From Paenibacillus sp. 481 (GTDB lineage Bacteria; Bacillota; Bacilli; Paenibacillales; Paenibacillaceae): a stretch of DNA of 64,000 nt. The position numbers were made by a program, and so were the translations under genes. Shown piece after piece: positions 26,094 through 34,979 of this stretch; the first letter of the stretch is position 1; every line of letters starts with the position of its first letter. The DNA lies in NCBI RefSeq assembly GCF_021223605.1, contig NZ_CP075175.1:2290001-2354000 (forward strand), given 5' to 3'. The notes under the pieces are model-generated. The model made no database searches. It saw nothing but the letters and a program-made list of their open reading frames with translations, and had not been told where the DNA came from.

Positions 26094-28721
26094 CTAACGG
26101 TCAATTAATGTCCAACTGACAGTCAAAGGGCGATCTAGCTGATCACGAGCCTTGCCAACACTTTTTCCCCGACCATTCCAATGAAGGGTTGTCCACTGTG
26201 GCTGATGCCTCAATATTCGTGTAACAACGACCGACATATCATCTTCTATTTGTCCCCCTGTATGGCGAATAACCGTATCAAGCAATGTATCGGCAATTTG
26301 CTGCGGATCATCCGTCTGCAAATCCCCAATAATTCGTTTCAACCACATCTCCTTATTAGCAGCCAATCCAGGAGCATCGAACACCCCGTCTGTCATCATA
26401 ATGACGATATCCCCTGATTTAAGCGGCGTACTTATTAGATCTATATCCACGTCTTGCAAAATACCAATCGGCAAACTGTTGCCCCTAATAAGCCTCACCT
26501 CTTTTCCACTTTTAATAAAGCTTGGCGTTGATCCTCCTTTAATAAAGGTTGTGTTTGCCGTATATAAATCAACAATCGCCATATCCACAGTGGCGTACAT
26601 CTCATCCGGTGATCGAATGTTCAAAACTGAGTTCGCAGACTTAATCGCAACCTGCTCATTCATGCCTGATTGCAGCAGCATCGAGAGCACCGTCAGAGCG
26701 GTGCTGCTTTCATCGCGAGCACGCTCTCCGTTCCCCATCCCGTCGCTAAGTGCTACTGCATATTTGCCCCCTCCCAACTCCAACGCTTGATGGCTGTCGC
26801 CTGACAGCAAGTCTCCTCCTTTGGCTGCACTAGCAATCCCCGTTTCCACATCGAACGCTTTTGCCGAAACAAAAGTGACCGTGCCTTGCCCATCCTTTCC
26901 ACTCATTTTGTCTTCCTTAACGGCAATATGCTCCCCTAAAATATCAGACAGCAACGGCGCGATCAGCTTGCGGCACTCGTCATAACCATCCGTGAAGGCG
27001 TGCATCATCTCTATTTCCACCCGTCCAGGGTCTAGCGAAAAAACGTCTACCCGATACACCGATAAGCCCAATTCATCAATTGCCCCTTGAATTTGCTCCT
27101 GCTGTACGAATATTTCACGATTTTCGCGCTGTATTTCTTGCGCTAAATCTTCCATTACTTGCGACATGCCTGCCAGTTGTTCAGATACAAATCGTCGATT
27201 ATCTTGCAGCTGCTGTCGCCAATACTGCTCTTGCCGGATTCGCTCATGCTCCTCCCGCATAATGGCCAGCATATGCGTAGTACGACCGCACGCATCCTTC
27301 CATTTTCGTGGAATTTGCCGTTCATTAAAGGAGGGGTCATCCTTTATGACCGACCTCATACTGTTCATGTAACTCATCGTCTGGATCATCTTCCCGCTCC
27401 AGCACGTCTTCACTCGTGGACAGGGGCTACACGCCCTTCCGGCGACTGCTTGAATGAATGCATCTGCTTCATCATCCGCATGCTCTGCCCTTCCTTGCAC
27501 CTCTGACCGCCCTGACCTATCGGATCTCTCAGGCCTCACGTGCCTCAAGCCCACGTCAATCTCACCGTTCTTGTTAGGCCCCGTCGCTTGGTCAAAGCTA
27601 TGCGATAACTGCCGGAATACATCTGAAAATTGATGCACCCGCTCGGCAGTCATATCTCGCACCCGCTTCGCATATTCATGTTGGGACTGGTTATGTTCCG
27701 CCGTCCCAGGCACGTACTTAGCCAACGTGCCCAGAATACCCTTTGGCGTAAGTAGAAAGAACACAACGGCAATGATCGTCTCCCAGGTCGATGCCATCAC
27801 TAGTGAAGGTGGGCCTAAGTAGACAGAGAAGATGGCCGTGCCTAGCAGCACGCCAAAAGCTACTGCCCAGCGCTTGCCTTCACGCATCATGCCGCCCAAT
27901 AGCCCCGCAAAGGCGAGCACGCTCATTTGCATGAGAGAGCCTGGCTCTGCCAGGCTTAGGATGAGCCCCAAAATGACGCCTACCGAGGCCCCTAGCGTTG
28001 CCCCGCCCACAAAGGCAAACAACAAGACAAAATACCGTGACAGCATATGATCAAGCTGCATGTCTTGAATCGACCATCCAACCGCTCCTGTCATCACAGA
28101 AGCTAGTAATATGATTAAACAGATAAGTTCTTCCGTGCGAAGCGTGTAATTGCGTTTATTCATCGTCAATACAGGCAATGCTTGTATAAAGACGAGTGTC
28201 AGTACAAATCCGAGTATGGCGTCCGTTATATCCATAAGGAACGTATACCAAGTTAAGTGAGAGACGACTATCGTAACGAAAGACTGTACGAGTAGATTAG
28301 CCGTAAACACCATAAACGGTGCATAATTCATTTCAGTTCGTTCATACGCTTTCATTCCCCGCTGCATAAGTACGATGAGCAGTAATTCCATTCCTATCAT
28401 GAGCGTCGTCGGTTGGGGGGTGAACAAGCTTCCCGCCAAAATAGCTGTTCCTACCCATGGAGCAAACTCACGTCTAGTAAAGTAGATAACCGCAAAGAAT
28501 GCCGCTGCAAATGGAAAGAGCCCGTCCAATATGAATGCTTTGCCTAGTAAAAATCCGATCCCTGTAAAAATAATTGCCCATTTACGTGTGCCCAACACAC
28601 GTTTAAACCGTTCCCAGCGCCATTTCCCCGCTTCTCCCCCACGAGACCAATGAGCTCCTCCCGTTTGCATTGCCTCATGCCACATTTGATTTGGAAAAGG
28701 AATCACTTTCGATTTGCTCAT
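26094..28721 (-). CDS. spoIIE: Stage II sporulation protein E (SpoIIE phosphatase)
   Basis: Membrane PP2C phosphatase that dephosphorylates SpoIIAA to activate SigF in the forespore and also acts at the polar septum. Residues about 45-330 hold ten hydrophobic segments. The middle FtsZ-interaction region includes a cysteine cluster (GRACSPCPRVKTCW), and the C-terminal PP2C domain has ALSDGMGNGERA and MMTDGVFDAPG. At 875 residues it exceeds the Bacillus protein, partly through an Arg/Ser/Glu-rich insert near residue 400 (RPERSDRSGRSEVQGR). A promoter with a 21-bp spacer lies upstream. Confidence 0.96.
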   Translation of the reverse strand: MSKSKVIPFPNQMWHEAMQTGGAHWSRGGEAGKWRWERFKRVLGTRKWAIIFTGIGFLLGKAFILDGLFPFAAAFFAVIYFTRREFAPWVGTAILAGSLFTPQPTTLMIGMELLLIVLMQRGMKAYERTEMNYAPFMVFTANLLVQSFVTIVVSHLTWYTFLMDITDAILGFVLTLVFIQALPVLTMNKRNYTLRTEELICLIILLASVMTGAVGWSIQDMQLDHMLSRYFVLLFAFVGGATLGASVGVILGLILSLAEPGSLMQMSVLAFAGLLGGMMREGKRWAVAFGVLLGTAIFSVYLGPPSLVMASTWETIIAVVFFLLTPKGILGTLAKYVPGTAEHNQSQHEYAKRVRDMTAERVHQFSDVFRQLSHSFDQATGPNKNGEIDVGLRHVRPERSDRSGRSEVQGRAEHADDEADAFIQAVAGRACSPCPRVKTCWSGKMIQTMSYMNSMRSVIKDDPSFNERQIPRKWKDACGRTTHMLAIMREEHERIRQEQYWRQQLQDNRRFVSEQLAGMSQVMEDLAQEIQRENREIFVQQEQIQGAIDELGLSVYRVDVFSLDPGRVEIEMMHAFTDGYDECRKLIAPLLSDILGEHIAVKEDKMSGKDGQGTVTFVSAKAFDVETGIASAAKGGDLLSGDSHQALELGGGKYAVALSDGMGNGERARDESSTALTVLSMLLQSGMNEQVAIKSANSVLNIRSPDEMYATVDMAIVDLYTANTTFIKGGSTPSFIKSGKEVRLIRGNSLPIGILQDVDIDLISTPLKSGDIVIMMTDGVFDAPGLAANKEMWLKRIIGDLQTDDPQQIADTLLDTVIRHTGGQIEDDMSVVVTRILRHQPQWTTLHWNGRGKSVGKARDQLDRPLTVSWTLIDR

Positions 28722-28760
28722 CCCTAAGCACCGCCTATTCTCTTAAATAGTGTGCCTCTG

Positions 28761-28793
28761 ATTATAGAGGGCATTTTGGAAATAGTTTGTCAG
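28761..28793 (-). promoter_or_regulatory. Spo0A-type spoIIE promoter with 21-bp spacer
   Basis: CTGACA and TATAAT on the minus strand are separated by 21 bases, the unusual spacing known for Bacillus spoIIE and spoIIG promoters, which use SigA plus phosphorylated Spo0A. An 0A-box-like TGTCGGA lies at 28820-28826, about 70 bases upstream of the predicted start. Confidence 0.75.
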
Positions 28794-29194
28794 AAAAAGA
28801 GGGGAGGACAAAAAAACTTTCCGACAAGGTAAGCGGTAAGTGCGAAATGCCTGCGATACAATATGTATCAACAAAAAGTGGACGTTTAAAGCTTCTTCGC
28901 AGCTGCGGAAAAGGGGCATTTTGTCGGTGCGGTTTGCTCATTGCATCAAAGATTTGCGGCTGCTTATACACTATTGCGTAACAATATGTCGGTAATTTTT
29001 TTTAGACGACAAAAAAAAGAGGCGTATTTGCCCTACAATTTTGGGAATAATCAAATCCCGAGTTATGTTTATTGCTGAAAGGTATCTGGCATGATGTAAG
29101 ATCCACAGTAAAACAGGCTCGATAGCGAATTCACAACCCTTATGAGACGAGTGACAAACGAGGAGTTACAATTACATATTTGAATTTGAACGGT
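28794..29194. other. Gene-free region upstream of spoIIE
   Basis: No gene is supported; the tRNA genes found near here in Bacillus are absent. The part next to spoIIE holds four TGTCG-type heptamers resembling Spo0A boxes (28820-28826 minus, 28922-28928 plus, 28987-28993 plus, 29005-29011 minus), each one or two mismatches from TGTCGAA. The rest is AT-rich without clear structure. Confidence 0.5.
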
Positions 29195-29240
29195 TAACAA
29201 AACAAATAAACCGCAATCCAGTAAAAACCGGATTGCGGTT
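29195..29240 (-). terminator. Terminator after the S1-domain gene
   Basis: AACCGCAATCC / GGATTGCGGTT, a perfect 11-bp stem, then TTTATTTGTTTTG on the minus strand, about 25 bases after the stop. Confidence 0.88.
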
Positions 29241-29262
29241 GGATAAATCGGCAATATAGAAA

Positions 29263-29742
29263 TTAATCGCGGCGAGCCCCACGGCCTCCACGCTTAGATT
29301 CCGTATTTTTCTTCAATGATGACATTCTTTCTTCACTATCTTTAAGGAAACGTGACATTTTATCCTCAAAAGAAGCGAAATTAGGCTTACGCCCTCCGCG
29401 GTCTCGGTTCCCAAACCCTGGTCTGCCACCGCCACCACCACCGCCGCCTTCTCTTGCTGGGCGATCAGGTCTTGGACCTCTTGGTGGTCTCTGTTCGGAC
29501 GCTGGCTTATCAACTGCTTGCTTGATAGACAAGCCAATCTTACCGTCCTTGTCGACGTTAATTACTTTGACCGTAACGACATCTTCAATCTTCAAATGGT
29601 CATTCACGTCTTTGACATAGTTATCGGCAATTTCAGAGATGTGAACCAGTCCCGTGACACCCCCTGACAGATCAACGAACGCTCCAAAATGCGTAATGCC
29701 TGTCACCTTGCCTTGTAACTTGGTGCCCACTTCAATTGTCAT
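29263..29742 (-). CDS. yabR: S1-domain RNA-binding protein (YabR-like)
   Basis: A single S1 OB-fold domain occupies residues 1-70: GTKLQGKVTGITHFGAFVDL, GLVHISEIADNYVKDV, DVVTVKVINVD and DGKIGLSIKQA. It resembles Bacillus YabR and general stress protein 13. The 90-residue remainder is Arg/Gly/Pro-rich with a run of glycines (RPGFGNRDRGGRK) and a basic end (RGGRGARRD), suggesting further RNA contact. The start has GGGAGG upstream. It lies between divIC and spoIIE, as yabR does. The RNA target is unknown. Confidence 0.9.
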   Translation of the reverse strand: MTIEVGTKLQGKVTGITHFGAFVDLSGGVTGLVHISEIADNYVKDVNDHLKIEDVVTVKVINVDKDGKIGLSIKQAVDKPASEQRPPRGPRPDRPAREGGGGGGGGRPGFGNRDRGGRKPNFASFEDKMSRFLKDSEERMSSLKKNTESKRGGRGARRD

Positions 29743-29866
29743 AGAATAAAATGTTCCTCCCTTAAAATGTTAAACGGCACATTGCCCTTTAATAAAGCAA
29801 TGCTTATGACGTGATTATACTGTAACGGCGTGATGTTGGTCAACCAACGGCTGTCCTGATTTACGC

Positions 29867-30196
29867 CTATTCGTCCTGTTTTCGAATAATGACTTCGTTC
29901 GGAAGTACCCATCCGCGGCTGCGGGCTAACTGCAGAATATACTCCGTTGTGTTCAACCGATCTACTTCCTGCTTCAGCTCGTTGCGGGCCTTTTCCGCTT
30001 GGGTCTTTATTGCTTGACGATCTGCGGATTCTTTCTCTAAATCTTGCATTTGAAACATTTGGCTAAAAAAAGTATATACACCCCAGCAAAGAAACAGCGT
30101 CATAAACATCAGCCATATGCGCAGCCTCCGCTTCGTTACATTCATTTGCGTATTGTCGTTGGCGCTACGTTTTGACGAGTGTCTGGACACGGCCAT
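29867..30196 (-). CDS. divIC: Septum formation initiator DivIC
   Basis: Small bitopic division protein, 109 residues, partner of FtsL and DivIB. A basic, Asn/Ser-rich cytoplasmic tail (1-27) is followed by one TM (IWLMFMTLFLCWGVYTFF), an extracytoplasmic coiled coil (MQDLEKESADRQAIKTQ...) and the conserved end ILQLARSRGWVLPNEVI. It follows yabQ and precedes yabR as in Bacillus. Confidence 0.94.
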   Translation of the reverse strand: MAVSRHSSKRSANDNTQMNVTKRRLRIWLMFMTLFLCWGVYTFFSQMFQMQDLEKESADRQAIKTQAEKARNELKQEVDRLNTTEYILQLARSRGWVLPNEVIIRKQDE

Positions 30197-30249
30197 ACGT
30201 ACACCTCCTTGGCTAACCTGTGGAAATATCGTGCTAGGTTATATACCCC

Positions 30250-30912
30250 TTACGATTTCCGGCGAAACAGGCTCGAGATGCGAAGCCGCTTGATCGCCCT
30301 TGCGAGAGCAGTCTTTACTTGCCTTGCTCGCATGAACAACTTTCTTGCGGTAACATACGCGAACTCCTTGATTCGCACCATCCGTTTGGTCATTCCGAAG
30401 CGATTCCATAACGGCATCACTAGCGGGCGGAACAACCATACAAGGAGTAACCATAGCGGACGTAAACATTGTAGCACAATTTTGCAAATGAAAATAGCAA
30501 CGGTTAGCAAAAAGCGGGATGCAGCCTTTATGAGCAACCACAGCCCTTTTAACGGCATCACGATAAGCACATACAGGCATCGCTTAACTACACGATATAC
30601 ACCTAATACGATACGTACGAGCAAAGTGACGATCCCGACCGTTAAACGGCTAAACAGGATAACGTACAGCCATGCTCCCATTACAAGGCCGACAAATACA
30701 TAGAACCTTAGCTCTCCCTGATTGCCCTTAATAAGCATTTCAAATACGAATAGCGTCGCCCCAAGCCAATACAAAATATCCAACAACGGGATCGTCCATC
30801 GCGGAAACTTAAATTGACCTGCCACGACTCGGTAACCGTCAAACACCATTCCTAATGTCAGCCCACTTACTATCATAAGCAGGACGGTCATCCATTGTGT
30901 CTGCAGACTCAC
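30250..30912 (-). CDS. yabQ: Spore cortex biosynthesis protein YabQ
   Basis: Polytopic protein of 220 residues needed in Bacillus for spore cortex formation in the mother cell. The N-terminal half has about four to five TM segments (WMTVLLMIVSGLTLGMVFDGYR, PLLDILYWLGATLFVFEML, ELRFYVFVGLVMGAWLYVILF...). The C-terminal half is longer than in Bacillus and has more hydrophobic stretches plus a basic end. The start is GTG at 30912, overlapping the yabP stop by 4 bases, so the two are translationally coupled. Confidence 0.9.
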   Translation of the reverse strand: MSLQTQWMTVLLMIVSGLTLGMVFDGYRVVAGQFKFPRWTIPLLDILYWLGATLFVFEMLIKGNQGELRFYVFVGLVMGAWLYVILFSRLTVGIVTLLVRIVLGVYRVVKRCLYVLIVMPLKGLWLLIKAASRFLLTVAIFICKIVLQCLRPLWLLLVWLFRPLVMPLWNRFGMTKRMVRIKEFAYVTARKLFMRARQVKTALARAIKRLRISSLFRRKS

Positions 30913-31196
30913 CTAAAAAGCTTCCCAAAAAAACCTCTCGTCTTGTCTTGCGTATTCGTATCCAAATAGGTCAGGGAGTTGACCGTGCCTTCAATCGCTA
31001 CAAGACCTTGTTCTAGATTTAAATTTTTAATATGCAAATTGTGTCCGCGTACAGCCAGGAAGCCGCTATCGGTCTCCAACAGAAATTCTTCACTGTCGAA
31101 ACTTTCAACATTGCTAACACCGCTCAATTCGAGCACCTTGCGGTTCAACATTTTAACTTCCTGACGCTTCGCCGACTTCATCGTATGATCGAGCAT
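30909..31196 (-). CDS. yabP: Sporulation protein YabP
   Basis: A 95-residue YabP/YqfC-family protein, expressed in the mother cell in Bacillus. It shows NRKVLELSGVSNVESFDSEEFLLET, GFLAVRGHNLHIKNLNLEQGLVAIEG and a C-terminal GKLFR. It is the first gene of yabP-yabQ-divIC; AGGAGG lies upstream. A SigE promoter could not be located with confidence. Confidence 0.92.
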   Translation of the reverse strand: MLDHTMKSAKRQEVKMLNRKVLELSGVSNVESFDSEEFLLETDSGFLAVRGHNLHIKNLNLEQGLVAIEGTVNSLTYLDTNTQDKTRGFFGKLFR

Positions 31197-31268
31197 AGCA
31201 TGTACCCCTCCTCTTCAACACTAGCTTATGAAGGGGCTGCCAAAATAGAACTAGAAATAGATCGACAA

Positions 31269-31772
31269 CTAGCGGTTGTCTACCTTTTCTGGGTACATAT
31301 CGTGATTCATCAAGCGGTGAGCCGCCATGTCCTCATACTTGGTCGCCGGACGGCCCCAGTTACAATATGGATCAATAGAAATGCCACCGCGCGGCGTGAA
31401 TTTGCCCCATACCTCAATATATTTCGGTTCAAGCAAATGAATCAAATCATTCATAATAATATTGACACAATCCTCATGAAAATCACCATGATTACGGAAG
31501 CTGAACAAATACAATTTGAGCGCCTTGCTTTCAACGCACTTTTGGTCAGGAATATAACTAATGTACATCGTCGCAAAATCAGGCTGCCCTGTCATCGGGC
31601 ACAAGCTCGTAAACTCTGGACAGTTAAACTTAACAAAATAATCTCTTCCTGGATGCTTGTTGTCGAACGACTCCAGCACATCCGGCGCATACGTCGTCGG
31701 ATATTCCGTCTTTACCCCCAGGTGCGTTAGCTTCAAATCAGCCTCATTGCGGCCAGCTTCATGATTAGTCAT
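31269..31772 (-). CDS. queF: NADPH-dependent 7-cyano-7-deazaguanine reductase
   Basis: Reduces preQ0 to preQ1, the last soluble step before insertion into tRNA. The 167-residue type I enzyme has the catalytic Cys in [16 protein letters not shown], the QueF motif [22 protein letters not shown], and the [16 protein letters not shown] end. AAGGGG precedes the ATG. Last gene of the queC-D-E-F operon. Confidence 0.97.
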   Translation of the reverse strand: MTNHEAGRNEADLKLTHLGVKTEYPTTYAPDVLESFDNKHPGRDYFVKFNCPEFTSLCPMTGQPDFATMYISYIPDQKCVESKALKLYLFSFRNHGDFHEDCVNIIMNDLIHLLEPKYIEVWGKFTPRGGISIDPYCNWGRPATKYEDMAAHRLMNHDMYPEKVDNR

Positions 31773-31813
31773 TTTAAGAACCCCTTTATTTTGGTTGTAA
31801 AAAACAATGCCTG

Positions 31814-32677
31814 CTACACTCCGCGTTTATTGCCCCAGACGAGCGTATGAAGCTGCGGTAACACTCTTACATCGCTCAGACGCGGCTCCGCCGCCACCTG
31901 TTCGATGAGCCACTCATACTTGCGTAGCAGCTTGGCAATAAGCGCATCGTCATCCGGTCCGTGCACGTCATCATTTCCCGTTTGCAGCACAAATGGCACA
32001 GTCGAGTAACGTTCGTGCACGTCGACAGCATACGCTAAATCCTGCTCGTCGAACACGACGATCTTCAGACAATATCCGCGCTGCGGCTGCTGCCATTGCA
32101 AACGCGTCATCACCTCGTCGAGTCGAACGAAGTTTGTACTCATACCAGAGCTGGGCGGCTTCGGTGAAATGGTCACGTCATCAACGTCTAGCAGCCACGG
32201 CTGCCAGCGCGAGCCTTGCGTCTCCACCGCTGTGCGAATTCCGTTGTCGCGCAGTAAGCTTACTAGCGCCGACATCTGTGGGATTAGCGCTGGATTGCCA
32301 CCGGATAGCGTGACGTGCTTGAAGCGATTGCCACCAAGTGTGTGCAGTTCGCTCCATATTTGCTCAGCTGTCATGTACCGGATATCATCTTTGGCAGAAC
32401 CGTCCCAAGTAAAAGCCGAGTCACACCATGAACAGCGATAATCGCATCCGGCTGTGCGCACAAACATCGTCTTTTGCCCGACAAGCAAGCCTTCACCTTG
32501 TACAGTCGGCCCAAAAATTTCGAGCACGGGAATTGGCTTCATAGCCTGAGTGTCGTTACGCTCCTGCAATGTTTGCGTATCGTTACAACTCACACTTGCG
32601 CCGCTGCCTACATCTGCGGTTGTGCCAGTATACGGCTGGCTCATTCGCTCCGCCGCGGTAGGATGTGTCGTTGTCAC
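31814..32677 (-). CDS. queE: 7-carboxy-7-deazaguanine synthase
   Basis: Radical SAM enzyme forming the deazaguanine ring from 6-carboxy-tetrahydropterin. It has [10 protein letters not shown], the cluster motif [12 protein letters not shown] (CX3CX2C), [11 protein letters not shown] and a C-terminal [10 protein letters not shown] region. The start is ambiguous. GTG at 32677 overlaps the queD stop as GTGA, with AGGGAG 11 bases upstream, giving 287 residues. An internal ATG at 32542 gives 242 residues, near the usual family length, but lacks a well-placed ribosome site. The extra 45 residues are Thr/Ser/Gln-rich. Confidence 0.93.
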   Translation of the reverse strand: MTTTHPTAAERMSQPYTGTTADVGSGASVSCNDTQTLQERNDTQAMKPIPVLEIFGPTVQGEGLLVGQKTMFVRTAGCDYRCSWCDSAFTWDGSAKDDIRYMTAEQIWSELHTLGGNRFKHVTLSGGNPALIPQMSALVSLLRDNGIRTAVETQGSRWQPWLLDVDDVTISPKPPSSGMSTNFVRLDEVMTRLQWQQPQRGYCLKIVVFDEQDLAYAVDVHERYSTVPFVLQTGNDDVHGPDDDALIAKLLRKYEWLIEQVAAEPRLSDVRVLPQLHTLVWGNKRGV

Positions 32678-33162
32678 TCGACCATCCACTCCCTTCTTGC
32701 TTCGGCATAGCTTGTAGGTGTCTCGTACAACCGGACAAATTCGACCCGCCCACCAGCGCAGCGCGTGGTATAAGGCTCTTGACGCAGAGCTGCTTCCATC
32801 TGCTCATACAACCACACAACCATATTTTCAGCCGTCGTATTCATCGGCGGCAATGTTTCATTTAAATAGCGATGATCGAGATACGGCTCGATCCGCTCTT
32901 TCCAAATCGTCTTGATATCGCCAAAGTCTAGCGCGATTCCTATTTCATCTACGTATCCGCTCAAGCCAAACACAGCTTTATACGTATGCCCGTGTAAGTT
33001 TTTGCACTTTCCTTCGTAGGCGTGCAAATGATGGGCTGCATCGAATGTAAACTCCTTGCTTACGAGGACACGCTTCGTATGATAGCGAAGTGCGGGCTGC
33101 TCAATATCTTTGCCCAGCTGCTGCAATTGTTCTACGATGCGATAAGGACCTGGCTGCATCAT
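32674..33162 (-). CDS. queD: 6-carboxy-5,6,7,8-tetrahydropterin synthase
   Basis: Converts dihydroneopterin triphosphate to 6-carboxy-tetrahydropterin. Its 162 residues show the zinc histidines in [11 protein letters not shown] and [19 protein letters not shown], the LDHRYLNE motif and the C-terminal [12 protein letters not shown]. It has about 30 extra N-terminal residues ([18 protein letters not shown]...) ahead of the conserved core. The ATG overlaps the queC stop by 4 bases. Confidence 0.96.
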   Translation of the reverse strand: MMQPGPYRIVEQLQQLGKDIEQPALRYHTKRVLVSKEFTFDAAHHLHAYEGKCKNLHGHTYKAVFGLSGYVDEIGIALDFGDIKTIWKERIEPYLDHRYLNETLPPMNTTAENMVVWLYEQMEAALRQEPYTTRCAGGRVEFVRLYETPTSYAEARREWMVE

Positions 33163-33983
33163 GAGCGACCCCCTCCTTGCGCGGACACTTGAGCCAGCAA
33201 TTCCTGCTGCCCTTGATGCTTTGTCCCCTGCTGCGCATAAGCAGCAGCTTGACTCTTCACTTCGTACTCTCGTTGCGCTTCATTATCCCGCTCCTGCAAG
33301 TACATCTCCAATCCTGCACGACGCAAATGACATGCCGGACACTCACCGCATCCGTCTCCGGGTTGACCGTTATAGCACGTCACTGTCTCCGTGCGCACAA
33401 AATCAAACGCGCCAAGTCGATCCGCTAGGCGCCATGTTTCCGCTTTGTCCAGCCACATAAGCGGCGTGTGAAACACAAAATCATGATCCATCGACAAATT
33501 CAGTGTCACATTTAGCGATTTTACAAATACGTCGCGGCAGTCTGGATAGCCGCTAAAATCAGTTTCACATACACCAACTACGATATGGCGTGCCCCGATT
33601 TGCTTGGCATAAATAGCCGCAAAGGAGAAAAAGATTAAATTACGGCCATCTACAAACGTACTCGGCAGTTGGCCCTCCTCATGCGAAATGTCGATGTCTG
33701 ATCGTGTAAGCGCATTTGGCGCCAACTGATTAAGTAGCGACAAATCAAGCACCCGGTGCTTCACGTTTAACGTCTTTGCGATCGACGCGGCATGCTCCAG
33801 CTCGCTGCTATGACGCTGACCGTAGTCAAACGTAATCGCCTCTACCTCATCGAACTGCTTCATTGCCCAGAATAGGCAAGTGGTGCTGTCTTGGCCACCA
33901 CTGAACACGACAACCGCCTTTTCACGGCTAAATACCTTGCTCTCATGATCGTTTGCTGCAACACGTGTAATCTTTGTTGTCAT
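33159..33983 (-). CDS. queC: 7-cyano-7-deazaguanine synthase
   Basis: ATP-dependent enzyme turning 7-carboxy-deazaguanine into preQ0. It has the PP-loop [17 protein letters not shown], the ITFDYGQRH motif, [11 protein letters not shown] and the zinc cysteines [10 protein letters not shown] with an upstream Cys in [12 protein letters not shown]. At 274 residues it exceeds the usual length by about 50, mostly a Gln/Ala-rich C-terminal tail ([20 protein letters not shown]). First gene of the operon, behind a preQ1 riboswitch. Confidence 0.96.
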   Translation of the reverse strand: MTTKITRVAANDHESKVFSREKAVVVFSGGQDSTTCLFWAMKQFDEVEAITFDYGQRHSSELEHAASIAKTLNVKHRVLDLSLLNQLAPNALTRSDIDISHEEGQLPSTFVDGRNLIFFSFAAIYAKQIGARHIVVGVCETDFSGYPDCRDVFVKSLNVTLNLSMDHDFVFHTPLMWLDKAETWRLADRLGAFDFVRTETVTCYNGQPGDGCGECPACHLRRAGLEMYLQERDNEAQREYEVKSQAAAYAQQGTKHQGQQELLAQVSAQGGGRS

Positions 33984-34039
33984 TACCTTTTTTCCACCTT
34001 TCTGTTTCCCTCAAGGTGAAAGGCATTGTGTCAGAAGAC

Positions 34040-34084
34040 ACAAAAAAGACAGCACTAAGGAACACAGGTCCGTGGATGCTGTCA
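34040..34084 (-). terminator. Expression-platform terminator of the preQ1 riboswitch
   Basis: GACAGCA / TGCTGTC stem followed by TTTTTTG on the minus strand, directly after the aptamer and before queC. Ligand binding would favour this terminator, so preQ1 shuts the operon off. Confidence 0.8.
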
Positions 34085-34087
34085 GCC

Positions 34088-34120
34088 TTAGTTTTTTATA
34101 GAGGGAGTTCGCGAACCTCT
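34088..34120 (-). promoter_or_regulatory. PreQ1-I riboswitch aptamer
   Basis: On the minus strand AGAGGTTC...CCCTCT is followed by ATAAAAAACTAA. The P1 stem, loop and A-rich tail agree with the preQ1 class I consensus, which forms an H-type pseudoknot. It sits upstream of queC, the classical location. Confidence 0.93.
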
Positions 34121-34139
34121 GCCAAGTACAATCTTGGGC

Positions 34140-34856
34140 TTATGATAGAGTTGTTCTTGCCCCATTATAGGAGTTTTGTTCCAAGGAGGCAACCTGAATA
34201 ATAGTTGAGCGCTGAGCGTCTGTATGTGATCCGACAGACATTACTGGCGATGCTGTATAACTTGCCGATGCTCCTACCCGCCATTCCGACATCGCCCGTG
34301 AAACGATAAGCCACATTTCTGAAAAAGGAGTTTTGGTATAGCTGCTAACAGCAGCAAGCAATGGATGAATCTGATTGATGTGCCAGCGGTGCCAGTATAC
34401 TCCTATCCACTTGTCACGATCATCGCGCGCAATGGGCAATAAATCAATGAAATGAACAGAGAATGGACATGCTGCATCTGCATTATGGGAAATACCGATC
34501 TGACTCGGTCTCCAATCGATTTGTACATTATATTTAATCGCGACGGCAACAATTCCTGTAATAAATCGGGCATACTTATGGGCAAAAGGAATACCGAAAG
34601 CGTGGAGATCAAGGGCTGGCATTCCGCTCCATTTCTGAGTCCGAGCATGAATATACATTTCAAATCCTTCATTCGTTAATAAGTCTCCGAGTGTATACGC
34701 TGATTTCTCAGCGTCTGAGCCATAAACGGTAATCCCATATTCGACACGTAGCTCTTGTTCAGCCGCTTCAAATTGCGACAGTTTATCACAAGATACCGCA
34801 TAGTCTGATCCATTTGAGGAATGATTAAAATGACTCATTTTGAAACCATTATTCAT
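34140..34856 (-). CDS. FhuF-like iron-related protein lacking Fe-S cysteines
   Basis: A 238-residue protein that I can place only by weak resemblance to the FhuF/IucA-C-terminal group of siderophore-iron reductases. The layout GIPFAHKYARFITGIVAVAIKYN, then an ACPFSVHFIDLLP strand, then an amphipathic helix ending in VSRAMSEW is similar. The C-terminal CC...CxxC 2Fe-2S motif of true FhuF is absent; only two cysteines occur, far apart. The promoter has a perfect Fur box, so iron control is well supported. The que promoter lies in its 3' end. Function unproven. Confidence 0.55.
   Translation of the reverse strand: MNNGFKMSHFNHSSNGSDYAVSCDKLSQFEAAEQELRVEYGITVYGSDAEKSAYTLGDLLTNEGFEMYIHARTQKWSGMPALDLHAFGIPFAHKYARFITGIVAVAIKYNVQIDWRPSQIGISHNADAACPFSVHFIDLLPIARDDRDKWIGVYWHRWHINQIHPLLAAVSSYTKTPFSEMWLIVSRAMSEWRVGASASYTASPVMSVGSHTDAQRSTIIQVASLEQNSYNGARTTLS
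34164..34192 (-). promoter_or_regulatory. Candidate SigA promoter of the que operon
   Basis: TTGCCT, 17 bases, TATAAT on the minus strand, inside the 3' end of the preceding gene. The predicted start is about 35 bases before the preQ1 aptamer, which fits a riboswitch leader. Confidence 0.6.
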
Positions 34857-34961
34857 GTCCGCACCCCTATATAATCGAACGGCTTATCCATCCTATTTGA
34901 TCTCAACAATATGTACTATGGTTGCTATAATCGCTATATCATTTATTCTACCAATTATAAC

Positions 34962-34976
34962 TGATAATTATTATCA
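34962..34976. promoter_or_regulatory. Fur box upstream of the FhuF-like gene
   Basis: TGATAATTATTATCA, a perfect 7-1-7 Fur consensus, positioned at the predicted transcription start of the promoter at 34980-35008. Confidence 0.9.
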
Positions 34977-34979
34977 ATT

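Noticed and set aside
29069-29254. 61-codon minus-strand frame between spoIIE and the S1 gene
   Set aside because: Runs through the S1-gene terminator; no ribosome site. The tRNA genes known from Bacillus in this gap were also looked for and not seen.
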